A DNA stretch of 29,538 bases from Lachnospiraceae bacterium. Its GTDB lineage: Bacteria > Bacillota > Clostridia > Lachnospirales > Lachnospiraceae. The stretch is from the NCBI GenBank assembly GCA_003447895.1, contig DLYC01000161.1, positions 1 through 29,538 on the forward strand, written 5' to 3'. The translations under genes and the position numbers were made by a program. The stretch's first letter is position 1, and each line of letters starts with the position of its first letter. The notes beneath the pieces are model-generated. The model worked only from the letters and a program-made list of their open reading frames with translations, had not been told where the DNA came from and made no database searches. Positions 8,237 to 15,927 of the stretch are shown piece by piece.

Positions 8237-8851
8237 TTAACCGTTGCCCCTCAGGGCCTTCGCCGCCGCCACTGTCGTGATCGGAGCCGCGAAGAATTTG
8301 TCCTCTGTGATGCCTGCGTTCGCCTCTTCAGCGGTCAGAACCTTGACCTCCTGATTCTGCGCGTCATCAAAGCCGTAAGCTCTGATGGTCAGAGAATCTG
8401 TCTGATCAGAGTGAGAGTCCGTGGACGTTGCCGTAGCATCAGAGTTGTCGACCAGCTTGCACTTGGGATACCAGCGCATGTCCATGGTCTTGTCCTTCTT
8501 GATGATCGGCACGCCGTAAGCGAAATACGGCCGCTCCTTGATGCCGCCGGACATGATGATGCCCGTGTCGACCGTGTCGCCCTTCATCTTGGCGATGATC
8601 GCCGCATCGAAGGCGAGCTGCGTGACGCTGATCTCCTTGTAGGTCACGATCGTGTCGGACTCGTAGACAGCGCCGGAAGCGTAAGACTCATAAGAGTCAG
8701 AGTTGTCCGCCACATCGATGTCAACCACAGTAGGGAGCTTGACCACATCGGCGTCAAAATCCGCCGCGGCCCAGTCCTTGTTCGTGTTGAAGCAGATGTA
8801 CTGCGCGCCAACAGTATATTTTGTAGACGGCCTCTTTTCTGTAATAGCCAT
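8237..8851 (-). CDS. Major tail protein (tail tube)
   Basis: A 204-residue protein of the major-tail family found in Firmicutes siphoviruses. It opens MAITEKRPSTKYTVGAQYIC and shows the tube-protein pattern of alternating strands. The DSYESYASGAVYESDTIVTYKEI, FDAAIIAKMKGDT and PYFAYGVPIIKKDKTMDMRWYPKC segments are typical of phi13-type tail tube proteins. The ATG directly abuts the upstream TAA. It lies between the head-tail joining genes and the chaperone pair. The protein polymerises as stacked rings around the tape measure. Confidence 0.92.
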   Translation of the reverse strand: MAITEKRPSTKYTVGAQYICFNTNKDWAAADFDADVVKLPTVVDIDVADNSDSYESYASGAVYESDTIVTYKEISVTQLAFDAAIIAKMKGDTVDTGIIMSGGIKERPYFAYGVPIIKKDKTMDMRWYPKCKLVDNSDATATSTDSHSDQTDSLTIRAYGFDDAQNQEVKVLTAEEANAGITEDKFFAAPITTVAAAKALRGNG

Positions 8852-9220
8852 TTATTTTCCTCCAACTTTTTCGAATAACTTATCGGTCATCAGTTTATAA
8901 TATCGATCCTTGTTACGATCCCATGTCGGGGTGAGATGCGGCTGTGCGTCCATCTTCTTTGTGCCATGCTCGACAAATTTTCCGTAATACTGGCCCCAGG
9001 AGACGAGCACAGCGTCTTTTCCGGACGGCGCCGCCTGTACAGAGTCGAGCATGTGGGTATAGCCTGCTCCGCGTCTGCGCGGCTTCGGGAGCCTGTGGAC
9101 ATCCTCCGCCAGCGATTCTCCGGCGATCATGAGCACGTCCGCGATGCCGTCGGCGGCCTTCTCATACTGCTCGAGCAGCTCCGCGAACTTCTGGAGCCCC
9201 TCAGGTCCTATCTCGGCCAT
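8852..9220 (-). CDS. HK97 gp10-like head-tail/tail completion protein
   Basis: A 122-residue protein starting MAEIGPEGLQKFAELLEQY at the ATG 9220, which has GGAGGACCTGTGAT just upstream; a longer in-frame reading to 9325 lacks support and overlaps the preceding gene. The central helix (EKAADGIADVLMIAGESLAED), the basic RLPKPRRRGAGYTHMLDS segment and the GQYYGKFVEHGTKKMDAQPHLTP motif are characteristic of the HK97 gp10 family. This family acts in tail completion or head-tail joining. It sits directly before the major tail protein gene. Confidence 0.9.
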   Translation of the reverse strand: MAEIGPEGLQKFAELLEQYEKAADGIADVLMIAGESLAEDVHRLPKPRRRGAGYTHMLDSVQAAPSGKDAVLVSWGQYYGKFVEHGTKKMDAQPHLTPTWDRNKDRYYKLMTDKLFEKVGGK

Positions 9221-9221
9221 A

Positions 9222-9560
9222 TCACAGGTCCTCCGTGATCTCGACGCGGAAGTAGTAGTGATGCCATGCCGGGCCGTTCGTTGCGTTGATCGTCTCGTGA
9301 TAGATGACGGGATGGTAGCCCGCATCGTTAAATGCCTTCTTCAGCCTCAGCAGCTCCGCAGGCCTTGCTGTCCGCGAGGCGAAGGACACCTGATAGGTCA
9401 CTACGGTCTCGTAGTCATCTCCGGACGCCATCACGTCCTCGATGATGTACTCCCAGTAAGCGATCTTCGGCCACGCCTTCAGGTCCTCCAGATAAAGCTC
9501 ATTCTCCCGGGCCGTCACTCCGACGCTCTCGATCAGATCAATAAGCTCTTTCTTTGTCAT
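9222..9560 (-). CDS. Probable tail terminator/neck protein
   Basis: A 112-residue protein that opens MTKKELIDLIESVGVTAREN. It has alternating strands around TVVTYQVSFASRTARPAELL and ends YYFRVEITED. The alpha-beta layout and position suggest the tail-terminator family that caps the tail tube. In the HK97 order the terminator usually follows the gp10-like gene; here it precedes it, so a second neck protein is an alternative. Start and upstream stop overlap as ATGA. The assignment is mainly positional. Confidence 0.7.
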   Translation of the reverse strand: MTKKELIDLIESVGVTARENELYLEDLKAWPKIAYWEYIIEDVMASGDDYETVVTYQVSFASRTARPAELLRLKKAFNDAGYHPVIYHETINATNGPAWHHYYFRVEITEDL

Positions 9561-9916
9561 TCCTCTACCACCTCATAATCCATAGACGGATTGACCAGTG
9601 TCAGCTCCGTCTCCATGTATCCCTGGCTGGACAGCACGTCGGCCTTGTTGTAGACCTTATGCTGCACGCCATCGATCAGGCAGACGCAGTTCGAGCTGAT
9701 GCCCGACCACTTCGGGATCCTGATCTTCATAGTCACTTCCTTATCCGCCTGTTCGAATGTGATCCGCGTGCGGTCATAAACCGCGATGTCTCTAAACCAC
9801 ACAGGCCTCATGTTCCGCGCCTTGATCTTGCGCTCTCCGTCCCGGTCGACGATGTCGTAGAGTGTGAAGCACCCGTCCGTGTATTCGGGCAGCGTCGCCA
9901 TCTTGTTAAGTCGCAT
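9557..9916 (-). CDS. Head closure (head-tail adaptor) protein
   Basis: A 119-residue protein. The chosen start is ATG at 9916 (MRLNKMATLPEYTDGCF), because GGAGGTGGCGG lies just upstream and the longer reading would run deep into the upstream gene. The protein has the small beta-barrel pattern of head-closure proteins, with RMRPVWFRDIAVYDRTRIT-like basic strands and a SSQGYMETELTLVNPSMDYE C-terminus. It sits directly after the connector gene, as expected for the ring that seals the packaged head. The start overlaps the connector gene by 11 nt. Confidence 0.8.
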   Translation of the reverse strand: MRLNKMATLPEYTDGCFTLYDIVDRDGERKIKARNMRPVWFRDIAVYDRTRITFEQADKEVTMKIRIPKWSGISSNCVCLIDGVQHKVYNKADVLSSQGYMETELTLVNPSMDYEVVEE

Positions 9917-10190
9917 CCGCCACCTCCTCGGAGAGCTGCCACGAGCGGACGTCCGGGCCGTAATTCTGCAAAAACTCCTCAAAGCGATGGACCATGTCAT
10001 AATAGACGGCATCCTTGAGGAGTCCGCGGCCGACCCGGTCTGTCTCAAAGTCCGCGCCTGGTTTGAGCGAATCGAGCCTCTGCTCGCATCTTTGGATCGA
10101 TCTGATGATCACGTCGTCAGGAGTATAGGGCGGAATCTGATTATCCGCCCGGATCTCCTCCGCCAGAATTTCATATTCTTCTGTCGTCAT
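9906..10190 (-). CDS. Head-tail connector protein (gp6-like)
   Basis: A 94-residue helical protein with the pattern of the phage gp6/SPP1 gp15 connector family: MTTEEYEILAEEIRADNQIP, DDVIIRSIQRCEQRLDSLKP and a final helix DMVHRFEEFLQNYG. These proteins form a ring under the portal that prepares the head for tail attachment. It follows the major capsid gene by 21 nt, the usual order. No odd features are seen. Confidence 0.88.
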   Translation of the reverse strand: MTTEEYEILAEEIRADNQIPPYTPDDVIIRSIQRCEQRLDSLKPGADFETDRVGRGLLKDAVYYDMVHRFEEFLQNYGPDVRSWQLSEEVADAT

Positions 10191-10211
10191 CAGGCTCCGC
10201 CCTCCTTCAGA

Positions 10212-11360
10212 TTATTCCTCGGTCTTGCTCAGAACAGCGGGGATGTACTCAGCGAGCTTTGTGACGTTGAAGACATAAGCTACGTTGTCGTCATCCGCGC
10301 GGCCGTTGCCGTATACCTTCGCGATCAGAAGATCTGCATCCTCGAGGGCCTTGGTCTCTTTGTACTCCTGTACCTTCATACCGGAGAATCCCATGGTGTA
10401 ATGGCCTTTGATGGTAGCTGCTGCGACGCCCTGTGCCATCTTGGGTTCTGCGATAACTGTGACGGGGATGAAGCTCTTTGTGATGTAGCCGCCGGAGATG
10501 CTGTCACCGTACAGAGCAGGGTTTACATAGTTGTAAACGTCCGCAGGGTTGGCGACGACTGCGATCTCGTTGACCGCACGCTTGCCGCCGTTGGACAGCG
10601 CAGCGAGTGCGGGAGCGAGCTGCTTCGGAGAGAAGCCTGTCAGAGTCTGGTTTACGGTCTTGGCTGTGTGCGTTCCATCCTGGCCGGTAACACCGATCTG
10701 CTTCAGGATACCGATCGGCTGGTCCTTACCGGTGCCGTTCAGATAGCCGTCAGCGATGCCGTCATACATAGCCTCCTGCAGGATCGCGCGGAAGTATCTG
10801 TCGACATAGCCAATCTCGAGGTCTCTGATGGACTTGGGGATGATGCAGTAAGCATAGAGCTTGCCGACTTCGATGTTCAGGCCGGTAAGTGTTGCGGACA
10901 GCTCGGCGCTGTTGGAAAGTGCGGAAGCAAGGGATCCCCAAACAGCCGCGCCACTCTTAGAACCGGTCAGCCAGTGCTTCACATTTGCAGGTGCGAATGT
11001 GATCAGGTCAAGGATCGGATACTCTGTGCGGACATCTTCCAGGGTCTTGTCGATAGTCTCGATCGGGATGATGTCGATCTGCGCTGCAGTGAGTGCCTGC
11101 TTTGCGCCGCCCTTCAGCATCTCATAAAATTTCTTCTCGGCTTCGGAAAGCGGACGAAGGCCGAGGCTCTTCTTGTATTCCGCATCCTGCTCAGCTCTCT
11201 GAGCCTCACGGACGACCTGCTCGATCAGGGAGCTCTGCGTCTCGCTGATCACCATCTCCATAGCCTCTGTGATGGCCACAGTCTTGTCTTCTGCATCGTT
11301 CAGCATCTGGACGATCTTTGCTTTTGTCTCTTCGTTAAGGGGAGTCTTGTCGATTCTCAT
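10212..11360 (-). CDS. Major capsid protein (HK97 fold)
   Basis: A 382-residue major head protein. Residues 1-75 form a charged helical scaffold-like delta domain, probably removed by the upstream protease. The HK97-type core follows, with TLEDVRTEYPILDLITF, the GSKSGAAVWGSLASALSNSAEL segment and a WLTG/ IPKSIRDLEIGYVDRYFRAIL run. The YLNGTGKDQPIGILKQ motif is strongly conserved in HK97-type capsid proteins. The start overlaps the protease stop as ATGA, with AAAGGAGAACAAA as ribosome-binding site. Confidence 0.96.
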   Translation of the reverse strand: MRIDKTPLNEETKAKIVQMLNDAEDKTVAITEAMEMVISETQSSLIEQVVREAQRAEQDAEYKKSLGLRPLSEAEKKFYEMLKGGAKQALTAAQIDIIPIETIDKTLEDVRTEYPILDLITFAPANVKHWLTGSKSGAAVWGSLASALSNSAELSATLTGLNIEVGKLYAYCIIPKSIRDLEIGYVDRYFRAILQEAMYDGIADGYLNGTGKDQPIGILKQIGVTGQDGTHTAKTVNQTLTGFSPKQLAPALAALSNGGKRAVNEIAVVANPADVYNYVNPALYGDSISGGYITKSFIPVTVIAEPKMAQGVAAATIKGHYTMGFSGMKVQEYKETKALEDADLLIAKVYGNGRADDDNVAYVFNVTKLAEYIPAVLSKTEE

Positions 11361-12178
11361 TTTGTTCTCCTTTCGAAATATTCGGCCCAGCCTGTCTTCT
11401 TCGGCTCGGGCTGGTTGGTTGTTTTTGCAACTGCGCCGTTGACGGCATCGGCGAATTCCGCTGCTGTCACTGTCGGCGTCATGGCTTCGCCCATCTTAGC
11501 GACGATCTTTTCCGCAAGCGCGTCTGTGTCGATGGGCATCGACTCCAGGACTGCTGCCGGCGCGGTCAGTTTCTGCATGATCACACCGAAAGCGGACTGC
11601 TTAGGCTCGTCGTCGTCCTCATCGTCTTCGTCGTCGATGTCGGTTGCGAAGCCGTAGTCGACCGCGTCCTTCGGCAGGATCCACGTCTCGGCGTCCATGA
11701 GGGCCTTGATCTCTTCCTCGGAGATCGTGGCGACCTTCTTGTAAGCCTCGACCGATGCCTGCGTGATGGTCTCGATGTCGTCGGCCGTCTTCCGGAGCTC
11801 TGCCGCATTTCCCATCGCCACGGTCCACGCATTGTGAATCATGAGCAGGGAGGCAGGCTGCATCACGCGCTTATCGCCGGCCATAAAGACCACGGAAGCG
11901 GCGCTGCAGGCGAATCCGTCGCAGATGGTCGTGATCTTTGCTTTGTGTTCGCGAAGCACATTGTAGATCGCGAGGCCTTCCGCCACATCTCCGCCATAAC
12001 TGTTGATATGGACCCTGATCTCATCAGCGTCCAGCTCTTTAAGCTGTCTGACGATGCTCACGCCGGACTGTTCGCCCTGCGACTCCCACGGCCATGCGCA
12101 GATGTCGCCGAAGATGTACAGATCCGCAGACGTGCCATCGTTGACGAGCTGAAAGAACTTACTCGGAGTTTTGGACAT
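11357..12178 (-). CDS. Prohead maturation protease (ClpP-like)
   Basis: A 273-residue serine protease of the S14/ClpP fold used for head maturation. Aligned by eye to ClpP, S92 in CDGFACSAAS is the nucleophile, H115 in LLMIHNAW the base and D162 in MDAETWIL the likely third residue. Glycines of the oxyanion loop are in HINSYGGDVAEG (58-68). A run of acidic residues (DIDDEDDEDDDE, 180-191) links the protease to a C-terminal helical tail that may be a scaffold. It sits between portal and capsid genes, overlaps the portal gene by 20 nt and has AAGGAGGGAAAGACGGA upstream. Confidence 0.93.
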   Translation of the reverse strand: MSKTPSKFFQLVNDGTSADLYIFGDICAWPWESQGEQSGVSIVRQLKELDADEIRVHINSYGGDVAEGLAIYNVLREHKAKITTICDGFACSAASVVFMAGDKRVMQPASLLMIHNAWTVAMGNAAELRKTADDIETITQASVEAYKKVATISEEEIKALMDAETWILPKDAVDYGFATDIDDEDDEDDDEPKQSAFGVIMQKLTAPAAVLESMPIDTDALAEKIVAKMGEAMTPTVTAAEFADAVNGAVAKTTNQPEPKKTGWAEYFERRTK

Positions 12179-13418
12179 TCCGTCTTTCCCTCCTTTCCTT
12201 ATGTTTGCTTTGTTTACGGTTGCTATCTCTTACGGATTCTTCAGACAGATCATCGGCGCCGCCCGTCGGCTGTGCGCTTTCCTCCAGTCCTTCCGTCGCG
12301 TAATTCTTAGTAAGCGCTCTCTTCGTGGAAAAGTCCGTATTGAGAGCGGGATACCCTACCATTTCAAAGATCTCGTCAAGCGTAAAGCCGATCGCTCTCA
12401 GCTTGTCGAGACTGTTCGCCGCGTCGATCACGTCGATGTGCTTGAAGTGAGCGAGCCACACAAAAGCGCGCTCGCCTGCGACGTAGTCCGCCTGGCCGAC
12501 CAGCTTCGCGTTCAGCGTGTCATTGATCACTTCCGCCACAGGGCTCACGGCATACGTGATAAACTCGTTCGTGGCGTCCGACTGCTCCGTGATCTGACCA
12601 TTGAAGACACCCAGCGGGATGTCATAGGCCGCGGCGCATTCCTTGTTAATCGTGTCAGCGAGCGCCGTCACCTCGGCGGCGGACACCTGCTTCTTCACGT
12701 CCATAAATTCGAGGGACGAGCCTGTCTGCTCTGTGATGATGGCGAGCTTCTTGCCGTCAATCTTGGCCTTAAACTCGTCGAGGACGTTGTCCAGCGTCAG
12801 CCGGACCTCTTTGCCGTCCGTCGTCCGTCTCCGGAACTGCAGATTCGCGTCGACCTTGTACTTGAGCAGCGGCGTGTTCGCGATCGTCTCAAGGGATCGC
12901 ACCGCGTCAAGCGCATCGTCGAGGCATCCGAGGACGTTCTTAGTAAACACCCTCAGCTTCTCCGTCCCGAATCTGAAGTGCAGGACGTCGTCAGAGTTGA
13001 CGCCATACCGCAGCGTGACCTCGTTATATCCGTCGGTGAGGACGATGTGGCTGTAGGTCTTCCCGAACAGCACATAGTCGTCCATCTGGTAGGAGTTGGC
13101 GCGGTAGTATTTGCCGTTAGCCATCCTTACAACCACGCAGTCACCTGTCGAGACCAGCTCGCGGGCCACGTTAAACCAGAAGTCGGTCGCGGTCTCATTG
13201 TCATTGGGCCGGATGTTGAGGCGATAGTACTCCTCGTCCTTCCGGCGCTCTTCGCCCTTGGTCAGCACGATCTCACTCTTCGCGATCGCCTTGGCGATCA
13301 TGCACGCGGCCTTCTCCTGTGCCATAACGGCCAGCTGCACCTTGGTCAGATCGGTCGCTATGATCTCCAGGACATTCGAGATGTCCCCTGTCTTGCTTTT
13401 AAATAACCACTCAAACAT
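12159..13418 (-). CDS. Portal protein (HK97 type)
   Basis: A 419-residue portal protein, the dodecameric ring through which DNA enters and leaves the head. It opens MFEWLFKSKTGDISNVLEII, has the DFWFNVARELVSTGDCVVVR segment, and contains SAAEVTALADTINKECAAAY and IPLGVFNG motifs typical of the HK97-type portal family. The C-terminus is basic and polar, as is common. It is encoded between the large terminase and prohead protease genes, and its start overlaps the terminase stop by 8 nt, with GAAGGAGACAATCATCT as ribosome-binding site. Confidence 0.94.
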   Translation of the reverse strand: MFEWLFKSKTGDISNVLEIIATDLTKVQLAVMAQEKAACMIAKAIAKSEIVLTKGEERRKDEEYYRLNIRPNDNETATDFWFNVARELVSTGDCVVVRMANGKYYRANSYQMDDYVLFGKTYSHIVLTDGYNEVTLRYGVNSDDVLHFRFGTEKLRVFTKNVLGCLDDALDAVRSLETIANTPLLKYKVDANLQFRRRTTDGKEVRLTLDNVLDEFKAKIDGKKLAIITEQTGSSLEFMDVKKQVSAAEVTALADTINKECAAAYDIPLGVFNGQITEQSDATNEFITYAVSPVAEVINDTLNAKLVGQADYVAGERAFVWLAHFKHIDVIDAANSLDKLRAIGFTLDEIFEMVGYPALNTDFSTKRALTKNYATEGLEESAQPTGGADDLSEESVRDSNRKQSKHKERRERRNVQNSE

Positions 13419-15072
13419 AGATGATTGTCTCCTTCAGCAGATCAGCGGAAAATTCTGCCGCCACGAAAGCCATAAAGCCGTCGTTTTTTCTGAGCTTGGG
13501 CTCAATCTTTACATACTGCATGCTGCCGTACTTGTCCGTCAGCGTCCCGGTGTTCTGTGTGTACCACCGCATTATCGCGCTGTCGCCATAGTCCACCCGG
13601 TGCTCCGAGAAGAGCTTCTCGACAGACGGCGCGATGATCCCGCAGGCGCTCCCGATCTTCCGGATCAGGCGGACCGTCCCCTGGGGATTGTCCCTTGTCT
13701 CGATCGGGATGCCCCGCTGCTCAAAGATCGTCTTAAACAGCGTGTATCTGTACGTGTCCATTGTTATCTTGACCACGGAATAGTCGGACATCTGCCGCTC
13801 GCACCAGTCCACGATCCCGTCGACCGGGATGACCGGAGCGCGTACCACCTCGAAGTCTTTAAAGCCCGCCTTCCCCGCGTCCGCGATCGGGAATTTAATG
13901 CTGTTAAGGAAGGGGCTCTCCGAACAGATCCATGTGTGCTGACGCCAGATGTGGTTGCCGTCGTCGTCGATCGTGAGTATACCGGCGGAGGCGAAGTCGC
14001 GGACGTCCGCGTAGTCGATCCCGATGATGGCGGACTTCCCTCTCGTGTCCTGCGTCTTCCGGAGCGTCTTCCGCTTCGCGTCCTTGTAGGAGCACAGGAG
14101 GATGTTCTTCCAGCTCGTGACAGCCTGCTCCTCGCGGAGCTGGGGAAGGTTGCACCTCTTGGTCACGTATTCCCGCCATTTGTCCTGGTCATTCTTGGCG
14201 CGCTCATATCCGCGGGCGATCGCCCTCTCAAGCGTCGGCAGGTATTCCATGGAGGGGTTGGCCTTGTGCATCGGATCCCACTTGCCGATCTCGCTCTCGC
14301 GGTCAAGCCTGCAGAGAAAAGGGAAAATCCCCAGCGGATTAGCTCCGCCCTCGAGGATCTTCCGGCAGTCGTCCAGGAGCTTGTCGAGCGGGCCTTCGCG
14401 GACGTATCCGTTAGTCGTGATGATGATCTCCCTGAAGTGCTTTTTCTTGCCTTCTGATGACTCGAACACGTTCACGCTGTCGTTGTTCTCGTACGCGTGA
14501 TACTCATTAAAAAAGATACAGCCAGGAGCCTTGCCATCCTTTGTGGAGGCGTTGCTCGTGTTGTATCTGAGGATGGAGCGTGTCTCGAGGTTTTCAATGA
14601 CTTCCTTAGTTACCCGGAATTTGCCCTTGAACTTCGGATTGCGGTCCAGCTTGTTGTAAACGACGTTGAACGTATCCTTGATCTGCGCCTCACTGTTCGC
14701 CACAAGCTCCACATGGTACTCGGGGATGCCGTACAGCGGCGTCTGTAAGAAGTTCGCGAGCGGTGCCATGAAGCCATCCTTGCCGTTCCCTCGTCCCATC
14801 AGCATCACTATCTCGGGGAAGAGCGGCTCGCCTGTCGTGTCGTACATGAAGACGAACGCGAGGACGAATTTCTGATATGGAAAGAGCGGGTAATAATTTA
14901 CTTCGAGATACCGGATGCAGTTTCTAAACGTCGTTTCGTCAAAAAACACGTCCTTCCGCTTGAGCGTGGGCTTGACGACGTTCCTGATCAGTAGCTTTCG
15001 GTCGCGGTTGATCCACTTCGGGTGTTCTTTGCAGTAGGCGAGATAGTCGTCTATCTCCTTACAGATAATCAT
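13411..15072 (-). CDS. terL: Terminase large subunit
   Basis: A 553-residue packaging motor. The ATG at 15072 is chosen; a GTG three codons upstream (15081) is an alternative. Numbering from that GTG, the ATPase has a Walker A at 95-102 (MGRGNGKD) and a Walker B at 188-193 (CIFFNE). Both depart from textbook form, with Asp after the Walker lysine and Asn in place of the Walker B aspartate. The C-terminal RNase H-like nuclease is recognisable from GIDYADVRDFASAGI, ITMDTYRYTLF and YGDSAIMRWY, each supplying an acidic residue. It overlaps terS by 14 nt and lies in a cos-type HNH-terS-terL cassette. Confidence 0.94.
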   Translation of the reverse strand: MIICKEIDDYLAYCKEHPKWINRDRKLLIRNVVKPTLKRKDVFFDETTFRNCIRYLEVNYYPLFPYQKFVLAFVFMYDTTGEPLFPEIVMLMGRGNGKDGFMAPLANFLQTPLYGIPEYHVELVANSEAQIKDTFNVVYNKLDRNPKFKGKFRVTKEVIENLETRSILRYNTSNASTKDGKAPGCIFFNEYHAYENNDSVNVFESSEGKKKHFREIIITTNGYVREGPLDKLLDDCRKILEGGANPLGIFPFLCRLDRESEIGKWDPMHKANPSMEYLPTLERAIARGYERAKNDQDKWREYVTKRCNLPQLREEQAVTSWKNILLCSYKDAKRKTLRKTQDTRGKSAIIGIDYADVRDFASAGILTIDDDGNHIWRQHTWICSESPFLNSIKFPIADAGKAGFKDFEVVRAPVIPVDGIVDWCERQMSDYSVVKITMDTYRYTLFKTIFEQRGIPIETRDNPQGTVRLIRKIGSACGIIAPSVEKLFSEHRVDYGDSAIMRWYTQNTGTLTDKYGSMQYVKIEPKLRKNDGFMAFVAAEFSADLLKETIIYV

Positions 15073-15367
15073 CCTTGCCACCCGACAGCACTGGCGTCTT
15101 GAGGTCGAGCTTGTCCAGGATCTGGAGCATGATCGAGGTCTCCCGCTGCAGATCCGTCACGCTTGGATTGGCGATCGTCTTGTCGTGGCCGTTCCCTGTG
15201 CCGACCGTGATCCGGATCCCATTCTCCGCGATGTCATAATTGAGCTGCTCTTTAAGGCGCCAGTGCATCATATACGTGTCGACCAGGTCGACGCAGTAAT
15301 CTGTGACCTTATTCTGCGCCTCCAGCTGATCGATCAGGGACTTTCTGATTTTTTCCTCTGTCGTCAT
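15059..15367 (-). CDS. terS: Terminase small subunit (P27 family)
   Basis: A 102-residue DNA-recognition subunit of the packaging terminase. It opens MTTEEKIRKSLIDQLEAQNK, has a helical body (CVDLVDTYMMHWRLKEQL) and the TDLQRETSIMLQILDKLDL motif typical of P27-type small terminases. It is shorter than many P27 members. A strong ribosome-binding site (AAAAGGGAGTAAAGACAG) precedes the ATG. The 107-nt gap between it and the HNH gene holds the candidate cos site that it would recognise. Confidence 0.9.
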   Translation of the reverse strand: MTTEEKIRKSLIDQLEAQNKVTDYCVDLVDTYMMHWRLKEQLNYDIAENGIRITVGTGNGHDKTIANPSVTDLQRETSIMLQILDKLDLKTPVLSGGKDDYL

Positions 15368-15453
15368 CTGTCTTTACTCCCTTTTACGTGAGATTTTTAG
15401 AATCTTTCCGGAGTCTAGTCCGCCCCTTCCGTTCCTCCCGCCAGAAAATACTC

Positions 15454-15476
15454 AAACTTTTGACCGGGGGGAGTTT
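15454..15476. other. Candidate cos (packaging) site
   Basis: A short inverted repeat, AAACT...AGTTT, flanks a run of six G (plus strand) next to GACC, at the end of the HNH gene and in front of terS. In phages that carry an HNH gene beside terS/terL, the cohesive-end site lies in this interval. A C/G homopolymer next to GGTC is a recurring feature there as far as I recall. The call rests on position and this motif only. Confidence 0.4.
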
Positions 15477-15777
15477 ACCACCGTTCCTCTGTTGCATATT
15501 TTTTACGCGGCTGCGGCTTCCATACCCTGCCGTGTACTTCGTTGTGGCAGCCGTCACATATAGCTTCGAGGTTGTCCTCGTCCAGCCCAAGGTCCGGCCG
15601 CTCCTCATAGGGCACGATGTGATGGACCTGTGTCGCCCGCTTGATCTTCGTCCGTACCCCGGACCTTAACTTCTTGCGGCACTCCTGACATTCATAATGG
15701 TCACGGATCAGGATCCTCTCGGACATCCGTCTCCACGCCACAGAATGATAGAAGCGCATCTTCTCCTCTCTAGTCAT
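15475..15777 (-). CDS. HNH endonuclease of the packaging cassette
   Basis: A 100-residue HNH nuclease with a zinc site CQEC at about 30-33 paired with CDGC at about 74-77, and the HNH core around VHHIVPY and NLEAICDGCHNEVH. In cos phages a protein of this kind works with the large terminase to cut concatemers. Two starts are possible: ATG 15777 (MTREEKMRFYH), which has no ribosome-binding site and begins right after a terminator-like hairpin, and ATG 15759 (MRFYHSVAWRRM), which has AGAGAGGAG very close upstream. The boundary is uncertain but the domain is not. Confidence 0.93.
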   Translation of the reverse strand: MTREEKMRFYHSVAWRRMSERILIRDHYECQECRKKLRSGVRTKIKRATQVHHIVPYEERPDLGLDEDNLEAICDGCHNEVHGRVWKPQPRKKYATEERW

Positions 15778-15807
15778 AAACGAAAGCGGGCCCACGTAAG
15801 GGCCCGC
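15778..15807 (-). terminator. Terminator-like hairpin before the late operon
   Basis: A perfect 8-bp inverted repeat, GCGGGCCC-TTACGT-GGGCCCGC on the minus strand (15807-15786), is followed by TTTCGTTT. It would stop leftward transcription from the early genes just before the HNH start. The T tract is interrupted by CG, so it may be leaky or subject to antitermination. It has no T tract in the other direction. Confidence 0.6.
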
Positions 15808-15876
15808 GGCGTCATAGTATTTATCGTGCTATCGACCTGCACCAAAAGAGCGCCGTACGTTTGACCGCACGACGCC
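15808..15876 (-). other. Bulged hairpin in the late leader
   Basis: GGCGTC at 15808-15813 can pair with GACGCC at 15871-15876, and CGTGC at 15825-15829 with GCACG at 15867-15871, leaving an 11-nt bulge. No coding ORF with a ribosome-binding site is found here. It could be a structured RNA leader or a protein-binding site; it is not a tRNA, because no T-loop is present. Confidence 0.35.
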
Positions 15877-15887
15877 CCGCTTCTGGA

Positions 15888-15927
15888 ATCATATCACGCT
15901 ATCATAGTAGCATAAATAAAAGTGCAA
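15888..15927 (-). promoter_or_regulatory. Candidate late promoter
   Basis: On the minus strand TTGCAC (15927-15922) is followed 15 bp on by TATGAT (15906-15901). A second TATGAT with a TGn extension (TGATATGAT) lies at 15893-15888. The spacing is short for a normal sigma-A promoter, as might be expected if an activator helps. The gene directly upstream encodes an ArpU/RinA-like activator, which supports this being the late promoter. Confidence 0.45.

Noticed and set aside
9222..9325. Longer N-terminus for the gp10-like gene
   Set aside because: The extra residues are basic and unnatural, overlap the upstream gene and lack a ribosome-binding site, whereas ATG 9220 has a good one.
9864..11657. 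Long plus-strand reading (597 codons) opposite the capsid and connector genes
   Set aside because: It spans three recognised minus-strand genes and has no recognisable domain. Its openness follows from the codon pattern of the opposite strand.
12171..13406. Plus-strand reading of 411 codons opposite the portal gene
   Set aside because: It mirrors a confident portal gene and shows no domain or good ribosome-binding site in its own direction.
13258..14457. Plus-strand reading of 399 codons opposite terL
   Set aside because: It is antisense to the terminase; the residue mix is rich in Arg, Val, Leu and Asp as expected of a shadow frame.
15384..15608. Extra minus-strand ORF between HNH and terS
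   Set aside because: It lies in another frame over the HNH 3' half and the cos interval, has no domain, and its residues look random.
15808..15876. tRNA gene in the late leader
   Set aside because: The hairpin has no T-loop, no anticodon arm and no CCA-compatible acceptor arrangement.
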